Shown here: positions 1 to 5,313 of the stretch, in pieces
Layout: each line of letters begins with the position of its first letter
How positions within the stretch are numbered: the first letter of the stretch is position 1
Source: an uncultured Lachnospiraceae bacterium
GTDB taxonomy: Bacteria > Bacillota > Clostridia > Lachnospirales > Lachnospiraceae
NCBI GenBank assembly: GCA_947177105.1
Contig: CAMWTF010000204.1
Location: 1-5,313, forward strand
DNA length: 5,313 bases
Reading direction: 5' to 3'
Notes under the pieces: model-generated
Told to the model about the DNA's origin: nothing
The model's input: the letters and a program-made list of their open reading frames with translations, nothing else
Databases searched by the model: none
Program-made: the position numbers and the translations under genes

Positions 1-24
1 AAATAATTATATAAATCTTCATTT

Positions 25-39
25 GTTGAATTGTTCAAC
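25..39. repeat. Short perfect palindrome in AT-rich left flank
   Basis: GTTGAA (25-30) and TTCAAC (34-39) are perfect inverted copies around a 3-base centre, TTG. The element lies ten bases beyond the stop of the minus-strand relic frame. It has no T-run on either strand, so it is a poor intrinsic terminator; a protein-binding site or chance are alternatives. The arms are only 6 bp and the surrounding DNA is AT-rich, so the significance is low. Confidence 0.3.
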
Positions 40-48
40 GCTGTTATT

Positions 49-207
49 TTACCACAACCGCGCACACAATTCCATTAAATTTTGCTTAGTCTCCCTTTGC
101 TTGTCCTGCCCTGCCAGCTTGTATGTGTCGGGGAAGTCGGCAGCAAGCGTATCAAGTTTCCGTATGACTGCCTTATCCCTTGTATAGAGGGTGGTGGTGG
201 CGGTCGT
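49..207 (-). pseudogene. Relic of a small mobile-element-type protein, ACG in start position
   Basis: Read on the minus strand from 207 to the TAA at 49-51, the frame gives 52 codons beginning TTATTTLYTRDKAVIRKLD and continuing TLAADFPDTYKLAGQDK, followed by a tail ending CARLW. The first 33 or so residues look like real protein: charged and aromatic residues alternate sensibly, and the RKLDxLaxxxPDTYK pattern recalls small proteins I associate with conjugative and phage elements of Firmicutes (from memory, not checked). GGAGGGG (minus strand, 214-220) sits 6 bases before the codon at 205-207, which is the normal start spacing, but that codon is ACG rather than ATG; a TAA lies two codons upstream in frame. 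After about base 100 the tail no longer looks like the family and the DNA becomes AT-rich, suggesting truncation. Most likely a decayed remnant of an integrated element; translation from ACG cannot be excluded. Confidence 0.45.
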
Positions 208-263
208 TTGTTACCCCTCCGCACTATCGGAAAAAATAATTGTTAAAAATAATGAAAAACATG

Positions 264-292
264 TGGAAAAAAAGTATGGAGTATAGTAAAAT
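264..292 (+). promoter_or_regulatory. Candidate sigma-A promoter for the PocR-MCP gene
   Basis: TGGAAA (264-269) matches the -35 consensus TTGACA at 4 of 6 positions. After a 17-base spacer, TAAAAT (287-292) matches the -10 consensus at 5 of 6. An overlapping alternative -10, TATAGT (282-287), has no good -35. The stretch from 230 to 295 is strongly A-rich on this strand, which helps promoters but also produces such matches by chance. Transcription would start near 299 and leave a leader of roughly 75 bases before the start codon at 373. Confidence 0.4.
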
Positions 293-312
293 AGACCTAT
301 GCTGATTGAGCA

Positions 313-339
313 GTGGGTATAGAGATTGAGAATATCCAC
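313..339 (+). other. Stem-loop in the 5' leader of the PocR-MCP gene
   Basis: GTGGGTAT (313-320) pairs with ATATCCAC (332-339) in an 8-bp stem that includes one G-U pair, closing an 11-base loop. It lies between the candidate promoter and the ribosome binding site GGGAGG (358-363) and does not mask that site. No T-run follows, so it is not a terminator. It may stabilise the mRNA, bind a regulator, or be chance; it matches no riboswitch class I recognise. Confidence 0.25.
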
Positions 340-372
340 AGAAAATAATGGAAGCGTGGGAGGACGAGGGCA

Positions 373-1146
373 ATGAAAATACAGGATTTCTGTGATATGA
401 ACAAGTTCGAGGAGATTATGCAGAACTGGGCGGCGAGCACAGGGCTGGCGACGGTGGCCGTGGGAGAGGATGGCCAGTACATCAGTGATTGTTACAATTT
501 CACGGATTTCTGTATTAAGCTCACCAGGGGCAGCGCGGAGGGCTGCAGGCGCTGCGAGAAAAATGACCGGGAGGGCAAAGGGGTTTATGCCTGCCATGCG
601 GGGCTGATGGACTTTGGCATTCCCATCACGCTGGACGACGGTACGGTGCTGGGCAGCGTAATCGGAGGCCAGGTGCTTCCGGAGAGGCCGGATGAGGATA
701 GATTCCGGGCCACAGCCAGAGAACTGGGAATTGATGAGGAGCGTTACATTGACGCGCTGCAGAAGGTGAATGTAAAGACCAAGGAGCAGATTGAGGCGTC
801 CGCCAATTTGTTGGGAGACGTGATCAATATGTTTGTGCGGGCCAGTTATGCCACCTCTCAAAATTCGAATATTGTGAATCGGCTGCAGGAGGGCATCAAC
901 AAGGCCGCGGAGCAGATTGTGCTGGCCAATGAGAATACCCACCAGATTGAGGCATTCAGCAACAGGCAGAAGATTCTGGCGCTGAACGCCAGCATCGAGG
1001 CGGCGCGTTCCGGCGAGGCGGGCAGAGGTTTCGCGGTGGTGGCCCAGGAGGTACAGAAGCTGGCTCAGGGCATGGCGGTGACCAGCGTGAATATTAAGAA
1101 TGCGCTGCGGGAAGTGACAGACACTATTATGCAGCTGAAACAGTGA
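373..1146 (+). CDS. PocR sensory domain fused to a short chemoreceptor (MCP) signalling domain
   Basis: A 257-residue soluble sensor/transducer. Residues about 4-155 resemble the PocR ligand-binding domain, a PAS-like fold proposed to sense simple hydrocarbon derivatives; the family includes PocR, the propanediol-utilisation regulator. Typical features are the cysteine/histidine cluster C47, C58, C61, C74-H75 (CRRC and ACH) and the block FGIPITLDDGTVLGSVIGGQ near 81-100. A helical linker (about 135-195) leads to an MCP hairpin tip at 201-232, ILALNASIEAARSGEAGRGF then AVVAQEVQKLAQ, the conserved region that contacts CheA and CheW. There are no transmembrane segments, signal peptide or HAMP domain, so it should act in the cytosol. 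The MCP part is much shorter than in classical receptors, ending about 25 residues after the tip. The start at 373 is supported by GGGAGG (358-363) nine bases upstream. The ligand is unknown. The next gene is a beta-mannosidase 55 bases downstream on the same strand, so a sugar-related or metabolite cue is possible (inference). Confidence 0.88.
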   Translation: MKIQDFCDMNKFEEIMQNWAASTGLATVAVGEDGQYISDCYNFTDFCIKLTRGSAEGCRRCEKNDREGKGVYACHAGLMDFGIPITLDDGTVLGSVIGGQVLPERPDEDRFRATARELGIDEERYIDALQKVNVKTKEQIEASANLLGDVINMFVRASYATSQNSNIVNRLQEGINKAAEQIVLANENTHQIEAFSNRQKILALNASIEAARSGEAGRGFAVVAQEVQKLAQGMAVTSVNIKNALREVTDTIMQLKQ

Positions 1147-1152
1147 TGGAGG

Positions 1153-1172
1153 AGGGCAGCGAAAGCTGCCCT
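1153..1172 (+). terminator. GNRA-loop hairpin after the PocR-MCP gene, weak terminator or attenuator
   Basis: AGGGCAGC (1153-1160) and GCTGCCCT (1165-1172) form a perfect 8-bp, GC-rich stem closed by a GAAA tetraloop, starting six bases after the stop codon. The following bases are TTATAAAT rather than a solid T-run, so termination is probably partial. It sits directly ahead of the ribosome binding site of the beta-mannosidase gene. It could lower read-through into that gene or protect the 3' end of the upstream message. The stem is certain in sequence; the function is inferred. Confidence 0.55.
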
Positions 1173-1180
1173 TTATAAAT

Positions 1181-1188
1181 GAGGAGGT
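1181..1188 (+). promoter_or_regulatory. Strong but distant ribosome binding site of the beta-mannosidase gene
   Basis: GAGGAGGT contains the full AGGAGG core (1182-1187), but 14 bases separate it from the ATG at 1202, longer than the usual 5-9. A second, weak AGGA (1197-1200) lies only one base from the ATG. An in-frame ATT at 1193 is at an ideal 5-base spacing, with a TAA immediately upstream of it (1190-1192). The ATG remains preferred because MKKIDLCGSW matches the usual N-terminus of the family; ATT initiation would add only three residues. Confidence 0.55.
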
Positions 1189-1201
1189 ATAAATTCAGGA
1201 A

Positions 1202-3769
1202 ATGAAAAAGATTGATCTATGCGGAAGCTGGAGGATGAAGATACTGGGGGAGAATGTGTATCATATCCCGGAAGAGTGGATGGAGGCCAGGGTGCCGGGA
1301 TCCGTGTACGGGACTCTTTTGGAGCTGGGAAAAATGCCGGATCCCTATTACAGGGATAATGAGCTGGATGCCACAAAGCTCATGGAGAATGACTTTGTCT
1401 ATGAGACAGATGTGGAGATCACCGAGGAAATGCTGGGCTGCGACGGGCTCATGCTGCGGTTTGAGGGAATTGATACGCTGGGGGAAGTCTATCTGGGAGA
1501 GGAACTGCTGGGGCATGTGGAGAATATGCACCGGATTTGGGAGTACGATATCCGGCGGCTGGCCAGAGTAGGGAAAAATACCGTCAGGGTGTTGCTGCAC
1601 TCCCCTATAAAATATATCAAGGAAGAAAACGGGAAAATGTTTGCAGGGGGATCCAATGAGGCCATGGCCGGGTATCCCCATCTGCGGAAGGCCCACTGCA
1701 TGTATGGCTGGGACTGGGGCCCAAGGCTGCCGGACGCGGGGATTTTCCGCGGGGTGAGTCTGCAGATCATAGACAGCGCCAGGCTGGACGGCGTCTATGT
1801 GACGCAGCGGCACGAGGGGCCCCATATGAAGGAGATATGCTTTGAGGAGAGCAGGGTACAGGAACCGCTTTCGGTGCCAGTGCCCCAGACGGCGGATGGC
1901 AGGATACAGGTGCAGGTGGACCGGGTGCGGCTGGAATTTCAGGTGGATCTGGAGGTATTTCGTGAGGAGGAAGAACTGTCGGCGGTGATAACGGTGACGG
2001 ACCCGGAGGGTACGGTGTATGGGCAGTCTGCGGACGGCAGCATCACCATTGTACGCCCGCGGCTGTGGTGGCCAAGCGGCTATGGAAAGCAGCCCCTCTA
2101 TGAGGTGAAAGCTCTGCTGCTGGGCAGTGACGGGCGCGTTCTGGACAGCTGGGAGCGCCAGATCGGCCTGCGCACCATGACCATGGATATCCAGGCGGAT
2201 CAGTGGGGGAACCAGTTTGCCCATCAGGTCAACGGCGTGGACATTTTTGCCATGGGAGCGGACTATATCCCGGAGGACAATCTGTTGTCCCGCGTTACCA
2301 GAGAACGAACGGAGAAGCTGCTGCAGGATGCGGCGGCAGCCGGGCACAACAGCATCCGGGTCTGGGGCGGCGGCTATTACCCGGACGACTTTTTCTATGA
2401 AACCTGTGATCGGCTGGGGCTTATCGTGTGGCAGGACTTTATGTATGCCTGTTCCTCCTATGAGTTAAACGAGGCATTCGAGGAGAACATTTGCGCTGAG
2501 ACCCAGGAAAATGTGCGGCGGATCCGGCACCACGCCTGTCTGGGACTGTGGTGCGGCAACAACGAGATGGAGACCCAGACCCTGGACAAGTGCTGGAAAC
2601 CCTCACAGAAGCAGTTTTATGACTATATCAAGCTGTATGAGTACATTATACCCAAGATTCTGCGCAAGGAAGATCCCCATACTTTTTACTGGCCCTCATC
2701 GCCGTCATCTGGCGGGAATTTTGACAATCCCTGGGATGAGAACCGGGGCGATACCCACTACTGGGATGTGTGGCATGGCAACAAGCCTTTTACCGAGTAT
2801 CGGAAGTTCCGGTTCCGGTATCTGTCGGAGTTCGGCTTTCAGTCCTTCCCCTGCCTGCAGACGGTGGAGAGCTTTACGGAGCCGGAGGATCGGAATATTT
2901 TTTCCCGTGTGATGGAGATGCATCAGCGGAATGTGGCGGCCAACGGCAAAATCCTGAATTATCTGTCGGCCACCTATCTGTATCCCGGCAGTTTTGACCT
3001 GCTGCTCTATGCCTCCCAGCTATTGCAGATGGAGGCTATACGGTACGGCGTGGAGCATTTCCGCAGACACCGGGGGCACTGCATGGGAACGGTGGTGTGG
3101 CAGCTCAATGATATCTGGCCGGTGGCGTCCTGGGCCAGCATTGATTATTATGGAAGATGGAAGGCGCTGCACTATGCCCAGAAGAGGATGTTTGCCCCGG
3201 TGCTGCTCTCCTGTCAGGAGATGGGGGAACTGTCCCAGCGCCCCTACTGTATTATGGAGCCCGGTCCCATGGAGGTGTCTGCCCAGCTCTGTGTGTCCAA
3301 CGAGACGATGGAGGAAGTGCAGGGCATCTGTCACTGGCAGCTGCGCAGTTATCTGGGGGAGGCGCTGCTGGGCGGAGACCGTCAGGTGACGGTGGGGCCC
3401 CTGGACACCCTGTGGCTGGACAAGATAGAGTTTACCGGAAATGTCCTTTGCAATGTGCGGGAGGCATATTTTGCTTACCAGTTGGAGGTGAACGGAGAGA
3501 TCCTGTCCGAGGGCGTCAGCCTGTTCACGGCGCCCAAGCATTTCCGTTTCGCGGATCCGGGTCTGCGTCTGCGCCGGGAGGGGGATACCCTGATCCTGCA
3601 GGCAGAGCATTTCGCCAAGTCTGTGGAAATCCGGGGCGGCGATGGCGGCGGCAGCTATGTCAAGCTTTCTGACAACTATTTTGATATGAACCCCGGGGAA
3701 AAGAGAGTGCGGATCCTGGAGGGAGATGCGGAGAGTTTCCAGGTGCGGAGCGTTTATGATATACGGTAG
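1202..3769 (+). CDS. Beta-mannosidase, glycoside hydrolase family 2
   Basis: An 855-residue retaining exo-beta-mannosidase (EC 3.2.1.25) that removes non-reducing-end beta-mannose from mannan oligosaccharides or N-glycan core fragments. The length is usual for the family. Order of parts: N-terminal sugar-binding-like domain (about 1-190, starting IDLCGSWRMK and including CMYGWDWGPRLPDAGIFRGV at 166-185), an Ig-like domain (about 190-325, ending WWPSGYGKQPLYEV), the catalytic TIM barrel (about 330-665), and C-terminal beta domains to 855. Catalytic residues are readable: acid/base E455 in WCGNNE and nucleophile E543 in LSEFGFQSFP. SIRVWGGGYYPDDFFYE (384-400) and VVWQLNDIWP (631-640) are further family signatures. 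There is no signal peptide, so the enzyme is cytosolic and needs imported oligosaccharide substrates; no transporter is in the window. It follows the PocR-MCP gene and precedes the DUF2752 gene, all on one strand. Start at 1202 is chosen by the family-like N-terminus despite an unusually long Shine-Dalgarno spacing. The frame appears intact. Confidence 0.95.
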   Translation: MKKIDLCGSWRMKILGENVYHIPEEWMEARVPGSVYGTLLELGKMPDPYYRDNELDATKLMENDFVYETDVEITEEMLGCDGLMLRFEGIDTLGEVYLGEELLGHVENMHRIWEYDIRRLARVGKNTVRVLLHSPIKYIKEENGKMFAGGSNEAMAGYPHLRKAHCMYGWDWGPRLPDAGIFRGVSLQIIDSARLDGVYVTQRHEGPHMKEICFEESRVQEPLSVPVPQTADGRIQVQVDRVRLEFQVDLEVFREEEELSAVITVTDPEGTVYGQSADGSITIVRPRLWWPSGYGKQPLYEVKALLLGSDGRVLDSWERQIGLRTMTMDIQADQWGNQFAHQVNGVDIFAMGADYIPEDNLLSRVTRERTEKLLQDAAAAGHNSIRVWGGGYYPDDFFYETCDRLGLIVWQDFMYACSSYELNEAFEENICAETQENVRRIRHHACLGLWCGNNEMETQTLDKCWKPSQKQFYDYIKLYEYIIPKILRKEDPHTFYWPSSPSSGGNFDNPWDENRGDTHYWDVWHGNKPFTEYRKFRFRYLSEFGFQSFPCLQTVESFTEPEDRNIFSRVMEMHQRNVAANGKILNYLSATYLYPGSFDLLLYASQLLQMEAIRYGVEHFRRHRGHCMGTVVWQLNDIWPVASWASIDYYGRWKALHYAQKRMFAPVLLSCQEMGELSQRPYCIMEPGPMEVSAQLCVSNETMEEVQGICHWQLRSYLGEALLGGDRQVTVGPLDTLWLDKIEFTGNVLCNVREAYFAYQLEVNGEILSEGVSLFTAPKHFRFADPGLRLRREGDTLILQAEHFAKSVEIRGGDGGGSYVKLSDNYFDMNPGEKRVRILEGDAESFQVRSVYDIR

Positions 3770-3787
3770 GCGCCGCCCTGGGCCATC

Positions 3788-3809
3788 CGGAATGAAGGGC
3801 CATATTCCG
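3788..3809. repeat. Small inverted repeat overlapping a 7-bp direct repeat, intergenic
   Basis: CGGAAT (3788-3793) and ATTCCG (3804-3809) are inverted around 10 bases. The same stretch carries GGGCCAT twice in direct orientation (3780-3786 and 3797-3803). It lies just after the beta-mannosidase stop and before the DUF2752 start. No T-run follows, so I do not call a terminator, and I see no clear terminator in this gap; read-through from the mannosidase gene is likely. It may be chance. Confidence 0.2.
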
Positions 3810-3861
3810 ATGGGAGATTTTATGACCAGAGAAAAGCGGAGGCATAGCGGGAGGGAATATC

Positions 3862-3894
3862 ATGGTGCGGAACATGGGAAAGAGGGGACTATGA
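3862..3894 (+). CDS. Possible 10-residue leader ORF coupled to the DUF2752 gene
   Basis: The frame ATG (3862) to TGA (3892-3894) encodes MVRNMGKRGL. It has a better ribosome binding site than the gene that follows: GGGAGGG (3849-3855), six bases before its ATG. Its stop overlaps the preferred DUF2752 start as ATGA (3891-3894), the classic layout for translational coupling by termination and reinitiation. The peptide has no run of one amino acid that would suggest classical attenuation. The alternative is that the DUF2752 gene starts at 3822 and this frame is a chance overlap. Function of the peptide, if made, is unknown. Confidence 0.3.
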   Translation: MVRNMGKRGL

Positions 3895-4325
3895 GAATCC
3901 GGACGGGCAGGGAGATCGGCAGAGCTATAAGGCGGGACTGGGACAGTTATAAGACGGGCTTGCTGGTGGCGGCAGGGATTGCGGCGGGCGTCAGCCTGTT
4001 GGGGCATGGTCTGTGCCCCAGCAGGGAACTGCTGGGACTGCCCTGCCCCGGCTGTGGCCTCACCAGGAGTATCCTGATGATTTTGCGGGGACGGTTTGCG
4101 GAGAGCTGGCAGCTGCAGCCCTTTGGATACGCCTGGCTGGCGCTGGCGGTGGTTTTCGTCCTGGACCGCTATGTGCTGGAATCCCGGCAAAAGCTGTGGA
4201 AAGGGTTGTTTGTACTGACCTGCATCGGCATGGTAGCGCTGTACGGGTACCGGATGGTGACGCTGTTCCCCCACACGGAGCCCATGACCTATTACGAGGG
4301 AAATCTGCTGCGGCGGATGGGTTAG
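3891..4325 (+). CDS. DUF2752 family small membrane protein
   Basis: From ATG 3891 this encodes 144 residues, the usual size for DUF2752. The family signature is clear: CPSRELLGLPCPGCGLTRS (42-60), with C42, C52 and C55 and the CPxCGLTR core. Hydrophobic segments at about 22-40, 78-94 and 104-122 predict an integral membrane protein with a basic N-terminus (MRIRTGREIGRAIRR), consistent with a cytosolic N-terminus. The function of DUF2752 is not established; the CxxC could bind metal or act in redox (inference). In-frame starts also exist at 3822 (GGGAG 3812-3816, 5-base spacing) and at 3726 and 3756; the last two lie inside the mannosidase gene and are unlikely. At 3891, GAGGGG (3882-3887) is only 3 bases away, but the overlapping upstream stop offers coupling. 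It follows the beta-mannosidase gene with no clear terminator between, so co-transcription is plausible. No functional link to mannoside metabolism is visible. Confidence 0.82.
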   Translation: MRIRTGREIGRAIRRDWDSYKTGLLVAAGIAAGVSLLGHGLCPSRELLGLPCPGCGLTRSILMILRGRFAESWQLQPFGYAWLALAVVFVLDRYVLESRQKLWKGLFVLTCIGMVALYGYRMVTLFPHTEPMTYYEGNLLRRMG

Positions 4326-4330
4326 ATAAT

Positions 4331-4359
4331 AAGGCTGCCGCTGCATGCGACAGCCTTTT
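4331..4359. terminator. Hairpin terminator between convergent genes
   Basis: AAGGCTG (4331-4337) pairs perfectly with CAGCCTT (4351-4357). Two more inner pairs (4339-4340 with 4348-4349) follow a C-A mismatch, leaving a 7-base loop, CTGCATG. On the plus strand the stem runs into TTTTA; on the minus strand it is followed by TTATTATC. The location, between the DUF2752 stop at 4325 and the peptidase stop at 4368 of two genes facing each other, fits a shared bidirectional terminator, though both T-runs are modest. Confidence 0.65.
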
Positions 4360-4367
4360 ACATAATC

Positions 4368-5270
4368 CTACTTGGTCAGTTCTTCCAGCTCCTCGATCAC
4401 CTGCCCGAACACATCCAGCGCATCCTGAATAGGCTGGGCCGTGGTCAGGTCCACGCCTGCGATCTTAAGCAGTTCCACCGGGGGCATGGAACAGCCGCCG
4501 GAGAGGAATTTCTTGTAGCGCTCCACGGCGGGGGCGCCTTCTTCTAAGATATTCCGGGCGATGGCCACAGCGGCGGAGAAGGAGGTGGCGTACTGGTACA
4601 CATAGAAATTATAGTAGAAATGGGGAATCCTTGCCCATTCCACACCGATCTCCGGGTCGGACACCATATCCGGGCCGTAGTACTTGCAGTTCAAATCGTA
4701 ATACACCTTGGTCAGCGCTTCCGCCGTCAGGCTCTGGCCATTCTCGGCCATCTGATTGGTGATCATCTCGTACTCCGCAAACATGGTCTGGCGGTACACG
4801 GTTCCCTTGAAGCTGTCCAGATAGTGGTTCAGCAGGTAAGCCCGTTCTTTTTTGTCCGCGGTGTGCGCCAGCAGGTATTCCATCAGCAGGATCTCGTTGC
4901 AGGTGGAAGCCACCTCGGCCACGAAGATCCGGTAGTGGGCGTACATGGGGGGCTGGGCGTGATTGGAGTGCCAGGTGTGCATGGAATGGCCCATCTCATG
5001 GATCAGCGTAAAAAGATTGTCCATATTGCCGGTATAGTTCAGCAGGATGTAGGGATAGCTGTCATAGGAACCGGTGGAATAGGCGCCGCTGCGCTTGCCC
5101 TCGTTCTCGTATACATCGATCCAGCGGTTTTCAAAGCCTTCCCGCACCACCTTGAGGTAGTCCTCGCCCAGAGGAGCCAGGGCCTTCAGCACAGTCTCCT
5201 TTGCCTCCTCAAAGGGGATGTTCTTGGACACGCCTGCGATAATGGGGGTGTAGATATCGTACATGTGCAA
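4368..5270 (-). CDS. pepF: Oligoendopeptidase F (M3 family), catalytic C-terminal half downstream of an in-frame stop
   Basis: This frame encodes about 300 residues of an M3-family zinc metallopeptidase that cuts short oligopeptides in the cytosol. Numbering from the TTG at 5268-5270, the zinc site is intact: HEMGH at 91-95 (bases 4986-5000) with the third ligand probably E119 in IFVAEVASTCNE. Also family-like are HMYDIYTP (2-9), SGAYSTGSYDSYPYILLNYT (61-80) and RIPHFYYNFYVYQYATS (214-230), the region lining the substrate cleft. Full-length PepF proteins are about 600 residues, so this is only the C-terminal half. The missing part is not a boundary effect alone: a TAG at 5271-5273 directly precedes the TTG, while the same frame continues upstream with conserved sequence to the window edge. 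Neither this TTG nor the ATG at 5262 has a Shine-Dalgarno sequence, so independent translation is doubtful and the M3 fold would lack its N-terminal lobe. Probably a disrupted gene, unless the stop is a sequence error or is read through. It ends in TAG and converges on the DUF2752 gene. Confidence 0.85.
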   Translation of the reverse strand: MHMYDIYTPIIAGVSKNIPFEEAKETVLKALAPLGEDYLKVVREGFENRWIDVYENEGKRSGAYSTGSYDSYPYILLNYTGNMDNLFTLIHEMGHSMHTWHSNHAQPPMYAHYRIFVAEVASTCNEILLMEYLLAHTADKKERAYLLNHYLDSFKGTVYRQTMFAEYEMITNQMAENGQSLTAEALTKVYYDLNCKYYGPDMVSDPEIGVEWARIPHFYYNFYVYQYATSFSAAVAIARNILEEGAPAVERYKKFLSGGCSMPPVELLKIAGVDLTTAQPIQDALDVFGQVIEELEELTK

Positions 5271-5313
5271 CTAGTCCAAACCCATCAGACGCTTGCGCAA
5301 ACGTACATAGCGG
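5271..5313 (-). pseudogene. pepF: Upstream continuation of the pepF frame, ending in a premature TAG
   Basis: Read from the window edge, the frame gives RYVRLRKRLMGLD and then TAG at 5271-5273, followed immediately by LHMYDIYTP of the downstream half. The family motif at this point, as I know it, is GLDELHMYD, so the stop replaces a glutamate. GAG to TAG needs one change (C to A on the plus strand at 5273). The flanking reading frame is not shifted. The 13 visible upstream codons look fully conserved, so the damage appears recent. The rest of the N-terminal lobe lies outside the window. Confidence 0.75.

Noticed and set aside
190..198. GGT trinucleotide run as a possible tandem repeat element
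   Set aside because: Three repeats only, explained as consecutive Thr codons (ACC) in the minus-strand relic frame.
1..372. Riboswitch, CRISPR array, attachment site or complete insertion sequence in the left flank
   Set aside because: Only one 15-base palindrome, one leader stem-loop and one relic frame were found; there are no regular repeats, no terminal inverted repeats and no transposase-like frame.
211..942. Minus-strand open frame of 243 codons across the PocR-MCP gene
   Set aside because: The opposite strand carries clear PocR and MCP motifs; the antisense product has no recognisable domain and runs into the AT-rich promoter region as low-complexity hydrophobic sequence.
1217..2347. 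Long open frame (376 codons) on the minus strand opposite the beta-mannosidase gene
   Set aside because: It is a shadow of the GC-rich sense gene: the translation is rich in His, Pro, Leu and Arg with no family motif, and the sense strand encodes an intact GH2 enzyme with both catalytic glutamates.
3726..3890. Longer N-terminus for the DUF2752 protein starting inside the beta-mannosidase gene
   Set aside because: The added 55 residues are basic and low in structure, unlike the family, and starts at 3726 or 3756 would overlap the mannosidase coding end. A start at 3822 remains possible and is noted in that entry.
3660..4346. Minus-strand open frame of 228 codons opposite the DUF2752 gene
   Set aside because: Its translation is Gln/Pro/His-rich antisense noise, and it covers a region where the plus strand has a clear DUF2752 signature.
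5271..5273. Genome-wide recoding of UAG (alternative code or pyrrolysine) to explain the in-frame stop
   Set aside because: Three genes here end naturally in TAG at 3767-3769, 4323-4325 and 4368-4370, which argues against general reassignment, and the site is a motif position where I expect Glu rather than a known pyrrolysine site.

Overview
The window looks like chromosomal DNA from a gut-type member of the Clostridia, most likely Lachnospiraceae-like. The genes are fairly GC-rich with Glu GAG and Leu CTG codons common, ribosome binding sites are strong AGGAGG-type, and the gene set is a cytosolic PocR-type sensor/chemoreceptor, a cytosolic GH2 beta-mannosidase, a DUF2752 membrane protein and an M3-family oligoendopeptidase F. 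This placement is inference from style and families; no taxonomic marker is present.

Layout. Bases 1-300 are AT-rich and hold no intact gene. They contain a palindrome (25-39) and, on the minus strand, a short relic reading frame (49-207). The relic has a good Shine-Dalgarno sequence but an ACG where the start codon should be, and it resembles the N-terminal part of small proteins of conjugative or phage elements. A candidate sigma-A promoter (264-292) and a leader with a stem-loop precede a PocR-domain/MCP-signalling protein (373-1146). A GNRA-loop hairpin with a weak T-tract (1153-1172) separates this from the beta-mannosidase (1202-3769). Next comes a small DUF2752 protein (best start 3891), preceded by a possible 10-codon leader ORF whose stop overlaps that start as ATGA. 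A roughly symmetrical hairpin (4331-4359) lies between this rightward gene set and a converging minus-strand gene for oligoendopeptidase F, which runs off the right edge.

How the genes may work together. The three plus-strand genes are colinear and could be read from one promoter, with the hairpin at 1153-1172 reducing downstream expression. A cytosolic small-ligand sensor beside an intracellular exo-mannosidase suggests a link between sensing and mannoside (plant mannan or N-glycan fragment) use, but no transporter or mannoside phosphorylase is in view. The peptidase gene is a separate, convergent unit.

The most notable anomaly is an in-frame TAG (5271-5273) in the oligoendopeptidase F frame, exactly where I expect Glu in the conserved DELHMYD motif. 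The frame is open and family-like on both sides, and the zinc site downstream is intact. Either this allele is broken by one base change, or it is a sequence error, or the codon is read through. I see no CRISPR array, tRNA, rRNA or complete mobile element, and no convincing evidence of a wholly new system.
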